DNA of 42,043 nt from a virus, in IMG/VR virus record IMGVR_UViG_3300044730_001157, positions 1 to 42,043 of that record, one strand, 5' to 3'. The position numbers were made by a program, and so were the translations under genes. Shown here in pieces: positions 29,634 through 38,413 of this stretch; the first letter of the stretch is position 1, and each line of letters opens with the position of its first letter. The notes under the pieces are model-generated. The model was not told the origin of the DNA. It made no database searches and saw only the letters and a list, made by a program, of their open reading frames with translations.

Positions 29634-29879
29634 ATGGACTTTTTTAACGACCTTATTAGCGGATGGGTGGCATCCTTCCGATCTAAGCGAACGCAAGCAG
29701 CGGCGGTGAGTTTGGCTACCATCGGATGGCGAATCTACACACTGGTAAAATCCGGGCAGCCGGTTCCCTCGGAACTGATTCTTAGCTTTTTCGGCATCCT
29801 CGGGCTGTGGATCAAGACTGACGGCGAACGACCAACAGCACCCAGGCCAACCCCCAAACCCGATGAGGTGGCATCGTGA
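29634..29879 (+). CDS. Putative holin-like membrane protein
   Basis: 81 aa; GGAG at 29621-29624 supports ATG 29634. MDFFNDLISGWVASFRSKRT then two hydrophobic stretches (QAAAVSLATIGWRIYTLV and LILSFFGILGLWIK) and a Pro-rich acidic end. Layout is like small holins. First of several membrane genes in the lysis region. Confidence 0.55.
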   Translation: MDFFNDLISGWVASFRSKRTQAAAVSLATIGWRIYTLVKSGQPVPSELILSFFGILGLWIKTDGERPTAPRPTPKPDEVAS

Positions 29880-30175
29880 GCCGATTGAAACTCGCAGACC
29901 GACGCGCAGCACGCAGAGCGGCTAGGGAAATCTGGATCGCTTCCAAGACCGACGCCGAACTTGCCAAGCTGGTCAAGCAGGCGGTTGACGGCGATGAGGA
30001 CGCGCAAAAGCTTCTCTTTGCAACCCATCCCGAAATGCCGGTCGGTATCGATCCGGCTACGCTGTTTTTGCTCATCCAGATCGCTTTGAAGCTTTGGATT
30101 TGGTGGCAGCAAAACAAGGTTGAAAGCCCATCGGAATCGGTCGATTTGGGCGAACCGTTCGACGACGACGAATAA
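29876..30175 (+). CDS. Membrane-associated protein of unknown function
   Basis: 99 aa, GTG start coupled to the previous stop. Basic N-terminus (SRLKLADRRAARRAAREIW), a hydrophobic span (PATLFLLIQIALKLWIWW) and an acidic tail. May be a holin partner. Function unknown. Confidence 0.55.
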   Translation: MSRLKLADRRAARRAAREIWIASKTDAELAKLVKQAVDGDEDAQKLLFATHPEMPVGIDPATLFLLIQIALKLWIWWQQNKVESPSESVDLGEPFDDDE

Positions 30176-30224
30176 CCCCTAGCCAACCCGAACTTTTCCG
30201 ATGCTAGGGGCTCGGTGAGTTGGC
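30176..30224 (+). promoter_or_regulatory. Possible H-type pseudoknot or switch between membrane genes
   Basis: CCCCTAGC (30176-30183) pairs with GCTAGGGG (30203-30210), and GCCAAC (30182-30187) can pair with GTTGGC (30219-30224). The two share bases 30182-30183, so they form a pseudoknot with a trimmed first stem, or two alternative states. It lies just upstream of the ribosome site of 30247. Confidence 0.5.
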
Positions 30225-30246
30225 AGGGGGCAAAATGGAGTGACGG

Positions 30247-30624
30247 ATGGCGAAGAAAGAAAACAACTGGATTCCTTGGGTAATCATTGGGGGGCTTGTC
30301 TTCTACGTGATGAACCAACAGCCAAAGGGAGGGGGTGATTCATCTAAGCCTGCCGGGGTTACTGCGGTGGTCCGGTCGACGATTCCATCGATCAGGGCGG
30401 CTTACAAACAAGCCTTTCTTGATGCAGCGGCGAAGATCGAAGCGGGCGAAATCGCCAACCAAGAGCAATGGACCAAGTTTATCTCGGACAATGCAGGCGG
30501 GAAGAATCGCGAGGCCTTGGACAAGGTGTACTCAGCAATCGACAAGCTGGATTTGCCGGTGACGTTTGCGGGCAAGGAAAAAGAGTTGGCAGAAATCAAT
30601 CGGAAAATAGCGAGTGCGTGGTAA
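30247..30624 (+). CDS. Membrane-anchored protein of unknown function
   Basis: 125 aa; GGAG 10 bases upstream of ATG. An N-terminal span (WIPWVIIGGLVFYVM) is followed by a Gly/Ser linker and a helical domain (YKQAFLDAAAKIEAGEIANQ, DKVYSAIDKLDLPV). A spanin-like layout is possible but no lipobox is seen. Function unknown. Confidence 0.55.
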   Translation: MAKKENNWIPWVIIGGLVFYVMNQQPKGGGDSSKPAGVTAVVRSTIPSIRAAYKQAFLDAAAKIEAGEIANQEQWTKFISDNAGGKNREALDKVYSAIDKLDLPVTFAGKEKELAEINRKIASAW

Positions 30625-30863
30625 TGACTGAAATCGGATTAATTACTTGGTACATCGTTCAGTGGGTGCTATGGGCAGGGCCTTTGGGTGTTGGGGCGTT
30701 CTTGGCGGCGATCGCGGGAGCGGCGTTCTTCGCGGGTTACTCGATGCGACCCAAAGCCGATAAGCCGATGGGCAACGTCAAAATGGATCATATCAAATAC
30801 GATATCCTGCCCGATGGCACTTTGGGCCCGGGTGACAATCGAGGGCTGGAGGATGGCGAATGA
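30624..30863 (+). CDS. Membrane protein of unknown function
   Basis: 79 aa; TAATG coupling. Hydrophobic N-terminus with two possible spans (LITWYIVQWVLWAGPLGVGA, FLAAIAGAAFFAGY), then a short polar tail. Likely in the lysis cassette. Confidence 0.55.
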   Translation: MTEIGLITWYIVQWVLWAGPLGVGAFLAAIAGAAFFAGYSMRPKADKPMGNVKMDHIKYDILPDGTLGPGDNRGLEDGE

Positions 30864-31012
30864 AGCGGGTAAGGCGGTATGCGGCTAGGGCGGTGTTTGT
30901 GGTGCTTTGGTTAGCATTCCTGCCGGTAGCGTTTGCGCATGCGTTGCTAGAGGCGGTTATGATCGGAGTCTACTCGGTGCTCGACGGCTTGGAGGGAATT
31001 ATTCATGGATGA
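30860..31012 (+). CDS. 50-residue protein with signal-like segment
   Basis: ATGA-coupled. RRYAARAVFVVLWLAFLPVA followed by FAHA resembles a signal peptide with an Ala-x-Ala cut site, then a short C-terminal segment with hydrophobic residues (VMIGVYSVLDGLEGI). It overlaps the protease gene by 8 bases. May be an exported lysis peptide. Confidence 0.5.
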   Translation: MKRVRRYAARAVFVVLWLAFLPVAFAHALLEAVMIGVYSVLDGLEGIIHG

Positions 31013-31832
31013 TTTTTTCTCTGGCTACGACCCAACGATCGAAAACCGCGATGAGATCCGAGCGACATCGACCGAGCTTGGGTTTCGCGTCGGCGATTAC
31101 GAGGCTCCGGAAGAGATCGATTTCCGAAAGCTTATTAGGCACGACGACCAATCGCGGATGAATTCCTGCGGGGCCTTTGGTAACACCAGTTGCGGCGAGG
31201 GCCTTTGGGCCTTGGGTCACGGCGAAATGAGTGACGAGCGGCAATTTTCGCAGTTATTTACCTACATCGAAACCCAGAGGAAAGACGGCAACGGGCTTTT
31301 CGGTGTAGATCGAGGATCGACGGTAAGCGGCGGGTTGTGGGTTAGTACAAACATCGGCTATTTGCCCTACAAGCACTTGCCATATCGGACTCCATATCCA
31401 TCAAACGCCAAGACGCTCATCACTGACGAAATGCGGACGCTTGCTAGCCCCTTCAAGATCAGGTCGCACACTTGGCTGGATTCGTATGACGCAATCAAAA
31501 ACTACTTCGCTTCGGGCGTAGGCCTTGGCTTTGCTGGCACTCTTTGGAATGATTCGTTCTACGCCAGCGATGGCGTACTTAGATCAGTCAACCTGCGAAG
31601 CGGCGGCGGTCATGCCTATTGCTTGGCGGGCTACTCGAAACGCAAAGACTCCATGGGCCGGAATTACATTTGGCGGCTAAATAGTCACGCAAACGACTCA
31701 TGGACCGAAATTGCCCCTTCGGTAATCGATCAACTTTGTCGACACGAATACACATCGATCGTCGGCGTATCGGATTTGTCGACGCCAGGACCAAGGACGG
31801 TATCTTGGATGAAAGATAGGCCACTAGGATGA
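31005..31832 (+). CDS. Papain-like cysteine peptidase (family C1)
   Basis: 275 aa. The papain triad is visible: Q49 (oxyanion hole) and C55 in QSRMNSCGAFG, H203 in GGGHAYCLAGY, and N226 in WRLNSHANDSW. It is in the lysis region and overlaps its neighbours on both sides. No other endolysin is evident. It may cut envelope or virion proteins. No signal peptide is visible, so export would rely on the holin-like proteins. C1 peptidases are unusual in phages. Confidence 0.75.
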   Translation: MDDFFSGYDPTIENRDEIRATSTELGFRVGDYEAPEEIDFRKLIRHDDQSRMNSCGAFGNTSCGEGLWALGHGEMSDERQFSQLFTYIETQRKDGNGLFGVDRGSTVSGGLWVSTNIGYLPYKHLPYRTPYPSNAKTLITDEMRTLASPFKIRSHTWLDSYDAIKNYFASGVGLGFAGTLWNDSFYASDGVLRSVNLRSGGGHAYCLAGYSKRKDSMGRNYIWRLNSHANDSWTEIAPSVIDQLCRHEYTSIVGVSDLSTPGPRTVSWMKDRPLG

Positions 31833-32251
31833 ACGAAAAAGGGAGTCCAATCTTGTTAATACTTGTACTCAGTGTGCTTTACTGGGCGTCTATTCCTACC
31901 GTTCAAGACCCTACGCAATGCGACTTGTTGGACTCAACGCCGTTGATCGAGGAGGTCGCAAAGGTTGAGTTTGTCGCAAGCCCAAAGGAACCGGACCCCA
32001 CGCCAAGCCCGAGCGACAGGCACGAAAAGACAAAACGCGAGATCCTGATTTTCGTCTCGAAGAATTGCCCCCCATGCGAGAAGTGGAAGCGGTGTGAAAT
32101 GCAGCGTTTCATGGATGCCGGATGGGCTGTTGGAATCGTCGAGGCGCATTCCTACGGGCTTACCCCAACCTTTGAAATCGAGTCAGGCGATAAAAAGGCG
32201 ACGATCAAAGGCTACACAACCCTCGAGCAAGCAGCGGAGGCGGTGCGATGA
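31829..32251 (+). CDS. Exported thioredoxin-like protein
   Basis: 140 aa, ATGA-coupled. Membrane anchor or signal (PILLILVLSVLYWASIP), a flexible Pro-rich linker (PKEPDPTPSPSDRH), then a thioredoxin-like domain: FVSKNCPPCEKW with C80-P-P-C83, and cis-Pro in LTPTFE (P113). It should reduce or exchange disulfides outside the cytoplasm, possibly keeping the upstream cysteine protease active. Confidence 0.7.
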   Translation: MNEKGSPILLILVLSVLYWASIPTVQDPTQCDLLDSTPLIEEVAKVEFVASPKEPDPTPSPSDRHEKTKREILIFVSKNCPPCEKWKRCEMQRFMDAGWAVGIVEAHSYGLTPTFEIESGDKKATIKGYTTLEQAAEAVR

Positions 32252-32496
32252 GTTGGTTTTTATTGGCTCAGATTACATCCAACGACAACCTCCTGCTTGG
32301 GATAATTACCACGGCAGGCGGTGCGATGGCAGGGGCGATTGTCCACCTTTATTACCGCGATGCGACCAAAAGCAAAGAGCTTGTCGACATGGTCTCGAAG
32401 GAGTTTACGGAATGCAAAGAGGACCGTGAAAAAATCTGGAGAATGTACTATGAGCTAAAGGGCAGCCTGACAGCGATCAGCAAGGAGCAAAAATGA
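32248..32496 (+). CDS. Membrane protein with coiled coil (holin-like)
   Basis: 82 aa, ATGA-coupled. One or two spans (WFLLAQ, LLLGIITTAGGAMAGAIVHL), then a coiled coil (ELVDMVSKEFTECKEDREK). Similar to XhlA-like or holin accessory proteins. Function inferred. Confidence 0.55.
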   Translation: MSWFLLAQITSNDNLLLGIITTAGGAMAGAIVHLYYRDATKSKELVDMVSKEFTECKEDREKIWRMYYELKGSLTAISKEQK

Positions 32497-32936
32497 GCCA
32501 AGCACTAATTGACGAGCTTTCCAAAGCCGAATACGCAAGCCTGAGCGACCAAGCGGCGGCGGATGCAATCAATGCCAAGACGGTGACGGTGCGAAAGCCC
32601 GTAGACCTTTGGATGGTTGTCGAGCATTCGTCTAGGAATGGTTATAGGGCCAAATTGGAGCTTGCAAGAAAGAACGGCAATCATCTATGCCAAGAGACGG
32701 CAATCAATATCCTTGAGTACATCAATTCGCCAAGGCTCCAAACGGTCGACATGGATTTGCCTGCTACGCGCGGAATGGTGCAAGCCTTAGTCCAGTGTCA
32801 ATTTGCTACGCAAGCGATGGCCGACGAACTGCTAGCCCTAGCCGATCAAACTATTCGATGGGTCGACCATAACGGCATCGGTACGCTAGGCGTTGGCTTG
32901 GTGCGCAACGCTAGAAAGAAGATGGAGGCCCAGTAA
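32493..32936 (+). CDS. Protein of unknown function before the fibre genes
   Basis: 147 aa, ATGA-coupled to 32248. Helical: QALIDELSKAEYASLSDQAA, RNGYRAKLELARKNGNHLCQ, GMVQALVQCQFATQAMADEL. No catalytic motif. Likely structural or assembly-related. Confidence 0.6.
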   Translation: MSQALIDELSKAEYASLSDQAAADAINAKTVTVRKPVDLWMVVEHSSRNGYRAKLELARKNGNHLCQETAINILEYINSPRLQTVDMDLPATRGMVQALVQCQFATQAMADELLALADQTIRWVDHNGIGTLGVGLVRNARKKMEAQ

Positions 32937-33434
32937 ATGCCAGATATCAAAATTGCCTACGGTTCAGCCTTCGACCTAACAATTACTCTGGCATCCCTTG
33001 CAAGCGATACTAACTTGCTCGATGGTCGAGAGTCGGCAGCGATCGACAACACGACCGATAAGATGCTTGACTACCTTATCAGCGGAAAAATCACAACAGG
33101 CACAAGCCCAACGACGGCTAGGTCAATTCAGATTTGGGCGGTTGCTTCCTTTGATGGAACATCGTGGCCGGATGTTTTCGACGGGACGGATTCGGCTGAA
33201 TTGATTAGCTTGGCAAGCGTCAAAAACAGTTCGGTTTGCCGATTGGTCGATGAGTTATCGACGACATCAACAAGCAATGAAGATTACTACTTTGCAGGCG
33301 TTTCGATCGCCCGGTTGTTCGGCTCAGTGCCTCCTAAGTTCGTTTTGTTTGTGACGCACAATACCGGCGTCGCACTCAACGCAACTGCGGGCAATCACAT
33401 TATCCGAGTCCAGCCAGTTTACAGGACTGTCTAG
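32937..33434 (+). CDS. Putative tail or fibre protein
   Basis: 165 aa. Beta-rich with Ser/Thr-rich turns (ITTGTSPTTARSIQIWAVAS, GVALNATAGNHIIRVQPVYR). Likely structural and next to the LamG-like and fibre genes. Confidence 0.6.
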   Translation: MPDIKIAYGSAFDLTITLASLASDTNLLDGRESAAIDNTTDKMLDYLISGKITTGTSPTTARSIQIWAVASFDGTSWPDVFDGTDSAELISLASVKNSSVCRLVDELSTTSTSNEDYYFAGVSIARLFGSVPPKFVLFVTHNTGVALNATAGNHIIRVQPVYRTV

Positions 33435-34249
33435 TGCCAAGCCTACCGCGATCGCATAACATCGTTGACAGATGGGTGCCCTCAGCGGGTGCTACGGGCT
33501 TTCGCTTGGTCGATCGCGTTCGCTCGAATCATGGCACGTTGACGAATATGGATGCGGCGAGCGATTGGGTTGTTAGTGGCGGCAGGGGTGCGTTGGATTT
33601 TGACGGCTCTAATGACTACGCTTCTACGCTTCAAACCGCAGCCGTAGGGGCTAGATTCTCCGCGTTCGGTTGGGTGCGAAAAACGACTACGCAAAGTCAG
33701 GTTCAGATTGTCGGACAATACCAAACGACCACGAACCAAAGGGCTTGGCAGTTAATAACTTCGACTTCTTCGCTTGGCGGAGCAGCGGACGGAACGCAGC
33801 TAGGCTTTATCGCTAGCGCAGACGGAACCTCAACAAACAGCACGCTGCGAGGTGCGTTTACCAGTGGCACAATATCAGATGGAAATTGGTATCACGTAGG
33901 CGTTGTTTTCAATTCCGGCGTGATTTCGCTTTATCGTAACGGGATTGACGAAACAATAGTTTCGACATTATTTACCGGGACATTTACCGCACCGTTTTCA
34001 ACTAATGCACCTTGGTCAATTGGGGCGTTCAATCCAAATTCCGGCGGTGCTGGTTTTTTGCTAGGGCAATTAGACGACATCATCATTTTCAACACCGCCC
34101 TAACCGCCAACGAAGTACGCGAAATCTACCGGCTTGGGCGTGGCTACGGTGTATTCCCCGAGCCCGATTTCGATGAAGGCTTCGCGGCGGCTGGTTTCAA
34201 GGCGTACTGGGCAAGGCGTCAATCACAACTAATTGGAGGCGGTGTCTAA
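33434..34249 (+). CDS. LamG/concanavalin-like tail fibre or receptor-binding protein
   Basis: 271 aa, GTG start as TAGTG. GALDFDGSNDYASTLQTAAV, then NWYHVGVVFNSGVISLYRNG and GQLDDIIIFNTALTANEVRE are the hallmarks of LamG_3 domains, which bind sugars. It may contact a host glycan. It lies beside the fibre gene. Confidence 0.8.
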   Translation: MPSLPRSHNIVDRWVPSAGATGFRLVDRVRSNHGTLTNMDAASDWVVSGGRGALDFDGSNDYASTLQTAAVGARFSAFGWVRKTTTQSQVQIVGQYQTTTNQRAWQLITSTSSLGGAADGTQLGFIASADGTSTNSTLRGAFTSGTISDGNWYHVGVVFNSGVISLYRNGIDETIVSTLFTGTFTAPFSTNAPWSIGAFNPNSGGAGFLLGQLDDIIIFNTALTANEVREIYRLGRGYGVFPEPDFDEGFAAAGFKAYWARRQSQLIGGGV

Positions 34250-35868
34250 TGTACCCACGCAACGCAGCAAGCCCACAACGAATCTCGATTGGTCCAGTGG
34301 TCCAGATCAGCGATGGAGCGGTGCAAACGGCAGGCGTGACCGTTCGGGTGTTGCCTTTCGGCGGTAGTGAGGCTGACGGCGTGGGGACTGTTGCTTACTC
34401 GACCGATGGCGTAGTTTTGTACACGCCGACGCAAGGCGAAACCAACTATACTTCGTTCGTTTTGATCGCCAAGAAAACGGGTTGCATTCCAGCGGATAAG
34501 ACGGTCGTTACTTCGGCTAGTGCTGTTGCGGGACATGCGGGGACCGATCAATCGAAGATCACCAATGCGACTTCTACGGTGAACTTAAGCGGGACCACGA
34601 TCAAGACAGCAACAGACGTTGAGATCGATACCCAGGATATTCAAACGAGACTTCCAGCGGCTCTGGTCGATGGACGAATTGCGGCTAATGCTCAGGTCGT
34701 TGGCGATAAGACCGGCTACACAGCAACAGTCTCAGATAAAACAGGATTTAAGCTAGCAAGCGATGGCTTGGCTCTTGTCACGGCGTGGACCGTTGGTATT
34801 ACAGGCAACCTTACGGGCAACGTGACAGGCTCGGTCGGTTCGATCAGCGGGGTGACATTCCCGGCTAATTTTGGCAATCTTGACATTACGTCCGGCGGGG
34901 CGATTGCTGAGCTTGGGGCTAGTGCTCTTACGGCCAATGGTGCAGGCGATGCGATCGAAACCTACGTTTGGGGTGCATTGCTTGCGAACCACACGACGGC
35001 TAATAGCTTCGGGGCTCGGATTATCCGGTCGGTCAACTCGAATAACACGGTACAAATCAGCGGCGGCGGCAGCAATCATATCTTTGCAGTGCTTCACGAC
35101 GCCGAACCGAATTCGATTCCCGAGGATGCTTTCGTCGATGGCGCGTTGTCGGCTCGGGTGATTGCAACCGACGCAATAGACGCCGATGCAATGGCGGCAA
35201 GTGCGAACACAGAGATAGCCAACGCGGTTGCAGCTACCCAGGCCCTTAGCAGGCTCGACAGCATGATCGAGAGCGATGGCGCGGGGCAATTCCGTTTCGA
35301 TACGATCGCTCTTGAGAACGCCCCTGCCGGTGGCGGCGGTGGCGGGACGGATTGGACGGCCAACGAGCGGACAGCTATCAGGGCGATCCTCGGCGTACCT
35401 ACCAGCGGGACAACGCCGACCGATCCGGCGAGCGGAATACTGGATGAGATACGGGACAAGACGGCATTGATTACCAACGGCGGTACGGTCTACGTCGCTA
35501 GCCCAGTGACGGCAACGGGTCAACTGGCAAGCCCGTTGATTATCGGGGATGACTACTTGGCAGCCAACGGAAGGCGATTCAGATGGACGGTGGCGTTGCC
35601 TAGCGGGTACGTTATCGGCACCTCGACGGCTCGATTCGGCATGCGGTATGAGGACGATGAGGGCGTCAATTCCTTCATCGCTACCGGGACAGTGACCGAT
35701 GCGACGGGCGGCAGCGTCTACCTCGATTTTGACGTTGCCAAAACGGTTACAGGCACGCTCAGGCCGGGATGGTACGAATGGTCGGTTGAAATTGTCAGTG
35801 CTACAGGCGTCGAGATTACCAGGGTTAAGAGCGGGAAGAATGCTGAGTGGCAGGAGAAGCAAACGTGA
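34249..35868 (+). CDS. Tail fibre-like protein
   Basis: 539 aa, ATG as first base of overlap. Repetitive Gly/Thr/Asn-rich parts (GNLTGNVTGSVGS), a hexa-Gly linker near residue 365, and TDWTANERTAIRAILGVPTS then DPASGILDEIRDKTALI, common in phage tail-fibre proteins. A C-terminal beta domain with YVIGTSTARFGMRYEDDEGV. Likely receptor binding. Confidence 0.75.
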   Translation: MYPRNAASPQRISIGPVVQISDGAVQTAGVTVRVLPFGGSEADGVGTVAYSTDGVVLYTPTQGETNYTSFVLIAKKTGCIPADKTVVTSASAVAGHAGTDQSKITNATSTVNLSGTTIKTATDVEIDTQDIQTRLPAALVDGRIAANAQVVGDKTGYTATVSDKTGFKLASDGLALVTAWTVGITGNLTGNVTGSVGSISGVTFPANFGNLDITSGGAIAELGASALTANGAGDAIETYVWGALLANHTTANSFGARIIRSVNSNNTVQISGGGSNHIFAVLHDAEPNSIPEDAFVDGALSARVIATDAIDADAMAASANTEIANAVAATQALSRLDSMIESDGAGQFRFDTIALENAPAGGGGGGTDWTANERTAIRAILGVPTSGTTPTDPASGILDEIRDKTALITNGGTVYVASPVTATGQLASPLIIGDDYLAANGRRFRWTVALPSGYVIGTSTARFGMRYEDDEGVNSFIATGTVTDATGGSVYLDFDVAKTVTGTLRPGWYEWSVEIVSATGVEITRVKSGKNAEWQEKQT

Positions 35869-35993
35869 TAGGCCCCCCTAGGTCAAAGGTACTTTCAGAG
35901 GCTCGGCGTTTTAGTACGCAGATCATTAGCCCAGGATTTCAGATGAAAGTTAGCACGTTAGCAAGCGGTTTCGCGGGGTAGGGGGCGGTTTGG
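35869..35993. promoter_or_regulatory. Gap before terminase; candidate packaging (cos/pac) site
   Basis: 125 bases without a convincing gene. It starts with TAGGCCCCCCTAG, shared with 12987-12999, has an inverted GTACT/AGTAC pair (35889-35893, 35913-35917), and ends in a G-rich segment (CGCGGGGTAGGGGGCGGTTT). Lambda cos lies just upstream of the small terminase, so by position this is the best candidate. No exact cos motif is recognised. Confidence 0.35.
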
Positions 35994-36308
35994 TTGGAGA
36001 TCAGGACATCGAAGGATTTACGCTTGGTCAATCGAGCCCTCAAGGAAAAATGGAACGTCGACAAAGAGGCGATCAAAGCGGCGTTGATGCAATGCTTGGC
36101 CGATCCAGATTTGGCGATCGATGCAGCCAAGGTACTACTCGCAGCCGACGCGATCGATTGCAAACGCGAAGAGCTCGACGCGAAGCGGGAGGTAAAAGAA
36201 AATGAGCAACGACTCCGACTTCTTGAACTCGCTCAGTCTGTCCCAATTGCAGAACTTGCTAAGCTTGCATCCGAAAACGGCATTACAGGCCGACCCGGTC
36301 AAGGGTGA
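35994..36308 (+). CDS. Terminase small subunit-like protein
   Basis: 104 aa with a TTG start; an alternative start is not evident. Helical (SKDLRLVNRALKEKWNVDKE, AAKVLLAADAIDCKREELDA) with a charged coiled-coil middle. Its position upstream of, and 107-base overlap with, the large terminase supports a small-subunit role of DNA recognition. The family is not confirmed. Confidence 0.55.
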   Translation: MEIRTSKDLRLVNRALKEKWNVDKEAIKAALMQCLADPDLAIDAAKVLLAADAIDCKREELDAKREVKENEQRLRLLELAQSVPIAELAKLASENGITGRPGQG

Positions 36309-38412
36309 CCGTCGAGCATACCAACGCGATTTGATGGCCAAGAAACGGGCCAGCCAACGGGATATTTTCATCCTTCCACCCCTAGACCCCTCCAGGCGTC
36401 TTGAAGCCGAGTCTGATTGCTCCCTGTGGCTATCCACCTATTTCGGCTCGCAGTTCTTCGAGGCGTGGACCAGCGACCGGCTAGCCATGATCGAATCGAT
36501 TATCGACGCGGCTAAGTACGGCGGGGATCAAGGCATCGCAGGGCCTCGCGGCGAAGGTAAAACGACGTTAGCTATTCGCGTTGCCTTATTCCTAATGGTC
36601 CGTGGTTTATCGACGTTTCCCGTCGTTATTGGGAAGAACGCTGACAAGGCGAAAAAGGAAGTACGCGACCTAGTTGAGCAACTGCAACAAAACGACCTTT
36701 TCATCCAGGATTACCCAGAGATCGGGATCCCATTCCAGGCCGTTGGCGGTTGGTCGAGCCGCGGGAGGATGCAGACTTGCCAGGGCCAAGCGACCAATAT
36801 CGTTATCGGGCCGGAATTCTTTGTCTTCCCTACGATCAACCGCAGCCAGATCCCCGATTGGCCCAAGGAAATCGAGCCATGCAGCAAGGGCCAAGTGTTC
36901 TACTCCCTGGGTATCGATGGGGCTATTCGCGGGACCAAGTTCAGATCGGCTAGGCCAACGCTGGCAATTCTCGACGACATCGAAGACCGTGAAGCCGCGG
37001 CTAGCGAAACGATGATTGCGAAGAATGAGGAAATCATCGAGCAAGACATCGGCGGGCTCGGGCAGTCCTCGGAGCGGATCCCTCGGGTGATGCTCTGCAC
37101 GATTCAAAATAGGAAGTGTATCGCCTTCAAATACACAGACCCTAAGCAGAAGCCCAGTTGGCGTGGAAAGCGATACCGCAAACTCGTCACCAAGCCGGAT
37201 CGAATGGACTTGACCGAACAGTACATCGACCTACGCAAGGGACGCAAAACCGACGACCCGGACGCCAGAGAAGCCTTCCGTTTCTATCGCGACAATCAAG
37301 CCGAGATCGAACGCGGGGCGGTAGTAAGCAATCAGGCTAGCTATTCCAAAAAGACCCACAGCGACGGGGAGCCGATGGAGCTATCTGCAGTTCATAGCTA
37401 CTTCAATCGGGTAGCCGACCGTGGACAAAAAGCAGTATCGACCGAAGACGACAACGACCCACCAGAGGAAGCCGGGCCAATGGGCTTAGGGATTACTCCG
37501 GCTTTGGTCGAGTCGCGGATAAGCGGCTTGGTCCGGCGGCAACTACCGGCCAATACCGTGGCACTGACAGCGGCGATCGACTTAGGCAAGTATTACCTCC
37601 ATTGGGTTGTTACGGCGTGGTGGCACGGGGCTGGAGGCGTTGTAGTGGACTACGGCATCCAGCAAGTCTACGGGACAGACAAAAGCATGGATCACGAGGC
37701 CAGCGAGCCGATGATCTACCAAGCCCTGTTAAGCCTTCGGGACGAACTACTCCAGAAAGAATTCACCGACACAACCGGAACGCGGAGGCCGATCGACTTT
37801 TGCCTAGTAGACTCAGGGGCTTTCACCAATGCGGCGTATCAGTTTTGTCGCGAAGTCGGCGGGATCTTCCACCCGTCGAAGGGACAAGACCCGTACCATC
37901 GAAAGGCCAAGTCTAGTTCGGTGACGATCGCAGGGGCAAACCTTCACGCTCAAAAGTTGCCGTCGTCCAATGTTTGGCTCTATGAGTTAGATACATCGTA
38001 CTGGAAGCAGTTCATCCATGAACGATTCCTTACGCCGACTTTTGACGATGCGAACATGCTTCGGCGCGGGTCGCTTTCAGTGTTTAGCCTTGAAGATGAA
38101 AAACGACATTCGCAGTACGCTCAACATATCGCAGCCGAAGAGCTAGTCACCAAGTTCACTGAGGGCAAAGGGGCTAAAACCTACTGGAATGTCCGGGACT
38201 CGAATAACCATTGGCTCGATGCAACTTACATGGCTGCGGCAGGGTCCGAAGCCTGCGGCGTAAAATTGATTGCCCCAAGCGAAATCGAGGTAGCCCCAAA
38301 GCATATCAGCGATGAGCCGAAACAAGCCAAGCCTGTTCAGCAAGCCTACAGGCACGGGCAGCAACGATTCAAGCAACGACAAGGTGGATGGATTCCCAAG
38401 CGAAGAGGGTGA
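36202..38412 (+). CDS. Terminase large subunit (GpA-like)
   Basis: 736 aa; GGAGG at 36188-36192 supports ATG 36202, inside the small subunit gene. Walker A GPRGEGKTT (114-122), Walker B LAILDDIED (254-262). The C-terminal nuclease has AAIDLG, CLVDSGA and a final Asp in HWLDATYMA. It packages DNA into the prohead through ATP hydrolysis and cuts it. GpA type terminase with lambda-type portal suggests a cos packaging mechanism. Confidence 0.9.
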   Translation: MSNDSDFLNSLSLSQLQNLLSLHPKTALQADPVKGDRRAYQRDLMAKKRASQRDIFILPPLDPSRRLEAESDCSLWLSTYFGSQFFEAWTSDRLAMIESIIDAAKYGGDQGIAGPRGEGKTTLAIRVALFLMVRGLSTFPVVIGKNADKAKKEVRDLVEQLQQNDLFIQDYPEIGIPFQAVGGWSSRGRMQTCQGQATNIVIGPEFFVFPTINRSQIPDWPKEIEPCSKGQVFYSLGIDGAIRGTKFRSARPTLAILDDIEDREAAASETMIAKNEEIIEQDIGGLGQSSERIPRVMLCTIQNRKCIAFKYTDPKQKPSWRGKRYRKLVTKPDRMDLTEQYIDLRKGRKTDDPDAREAFRFYRDNQAEIERGAVVSNQASYSKKTHSDGEPMELSAVHSYFNRVADRGQKAVSTEDDNDPPEEAGPMGLGITPALVESRISGLVRRQLPANTVALTAAIDLGKYYLHWVVTAWWHGAGGVVVDYGIQQVYGTDKSMDHEASEPMIYQALLSLRDELLQKEFTDTTGTRRPIDFCLVDSGAFTNAAYQFCREVGGIFHPSKGQDPYHRKAKSSSVTIAGANLHAQKLPSSNVWLYELDTSYWKQFIHERFLTPTFDDANMLRRGSLSVFSLEDEKRHSQYAQHIAAEELVTKFTEGKGAKTYWNVRDSNNHWLDATYMAAAGSEACGVKLIAPSEIEVAPKHISDEPKQAKPVQQAYRHGQQRFKQRQGGWIPKRRG

Positions 38413-38413
38413 T

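Noticed and set aside
34753-35862. 369-codon minus-strand ORF opposite the tail fibre gene
   Set aside because: It mirrors the fibre gene's codon pattern, is rich in Arg/Ser/Cys without motifs, and is a typical shadow.
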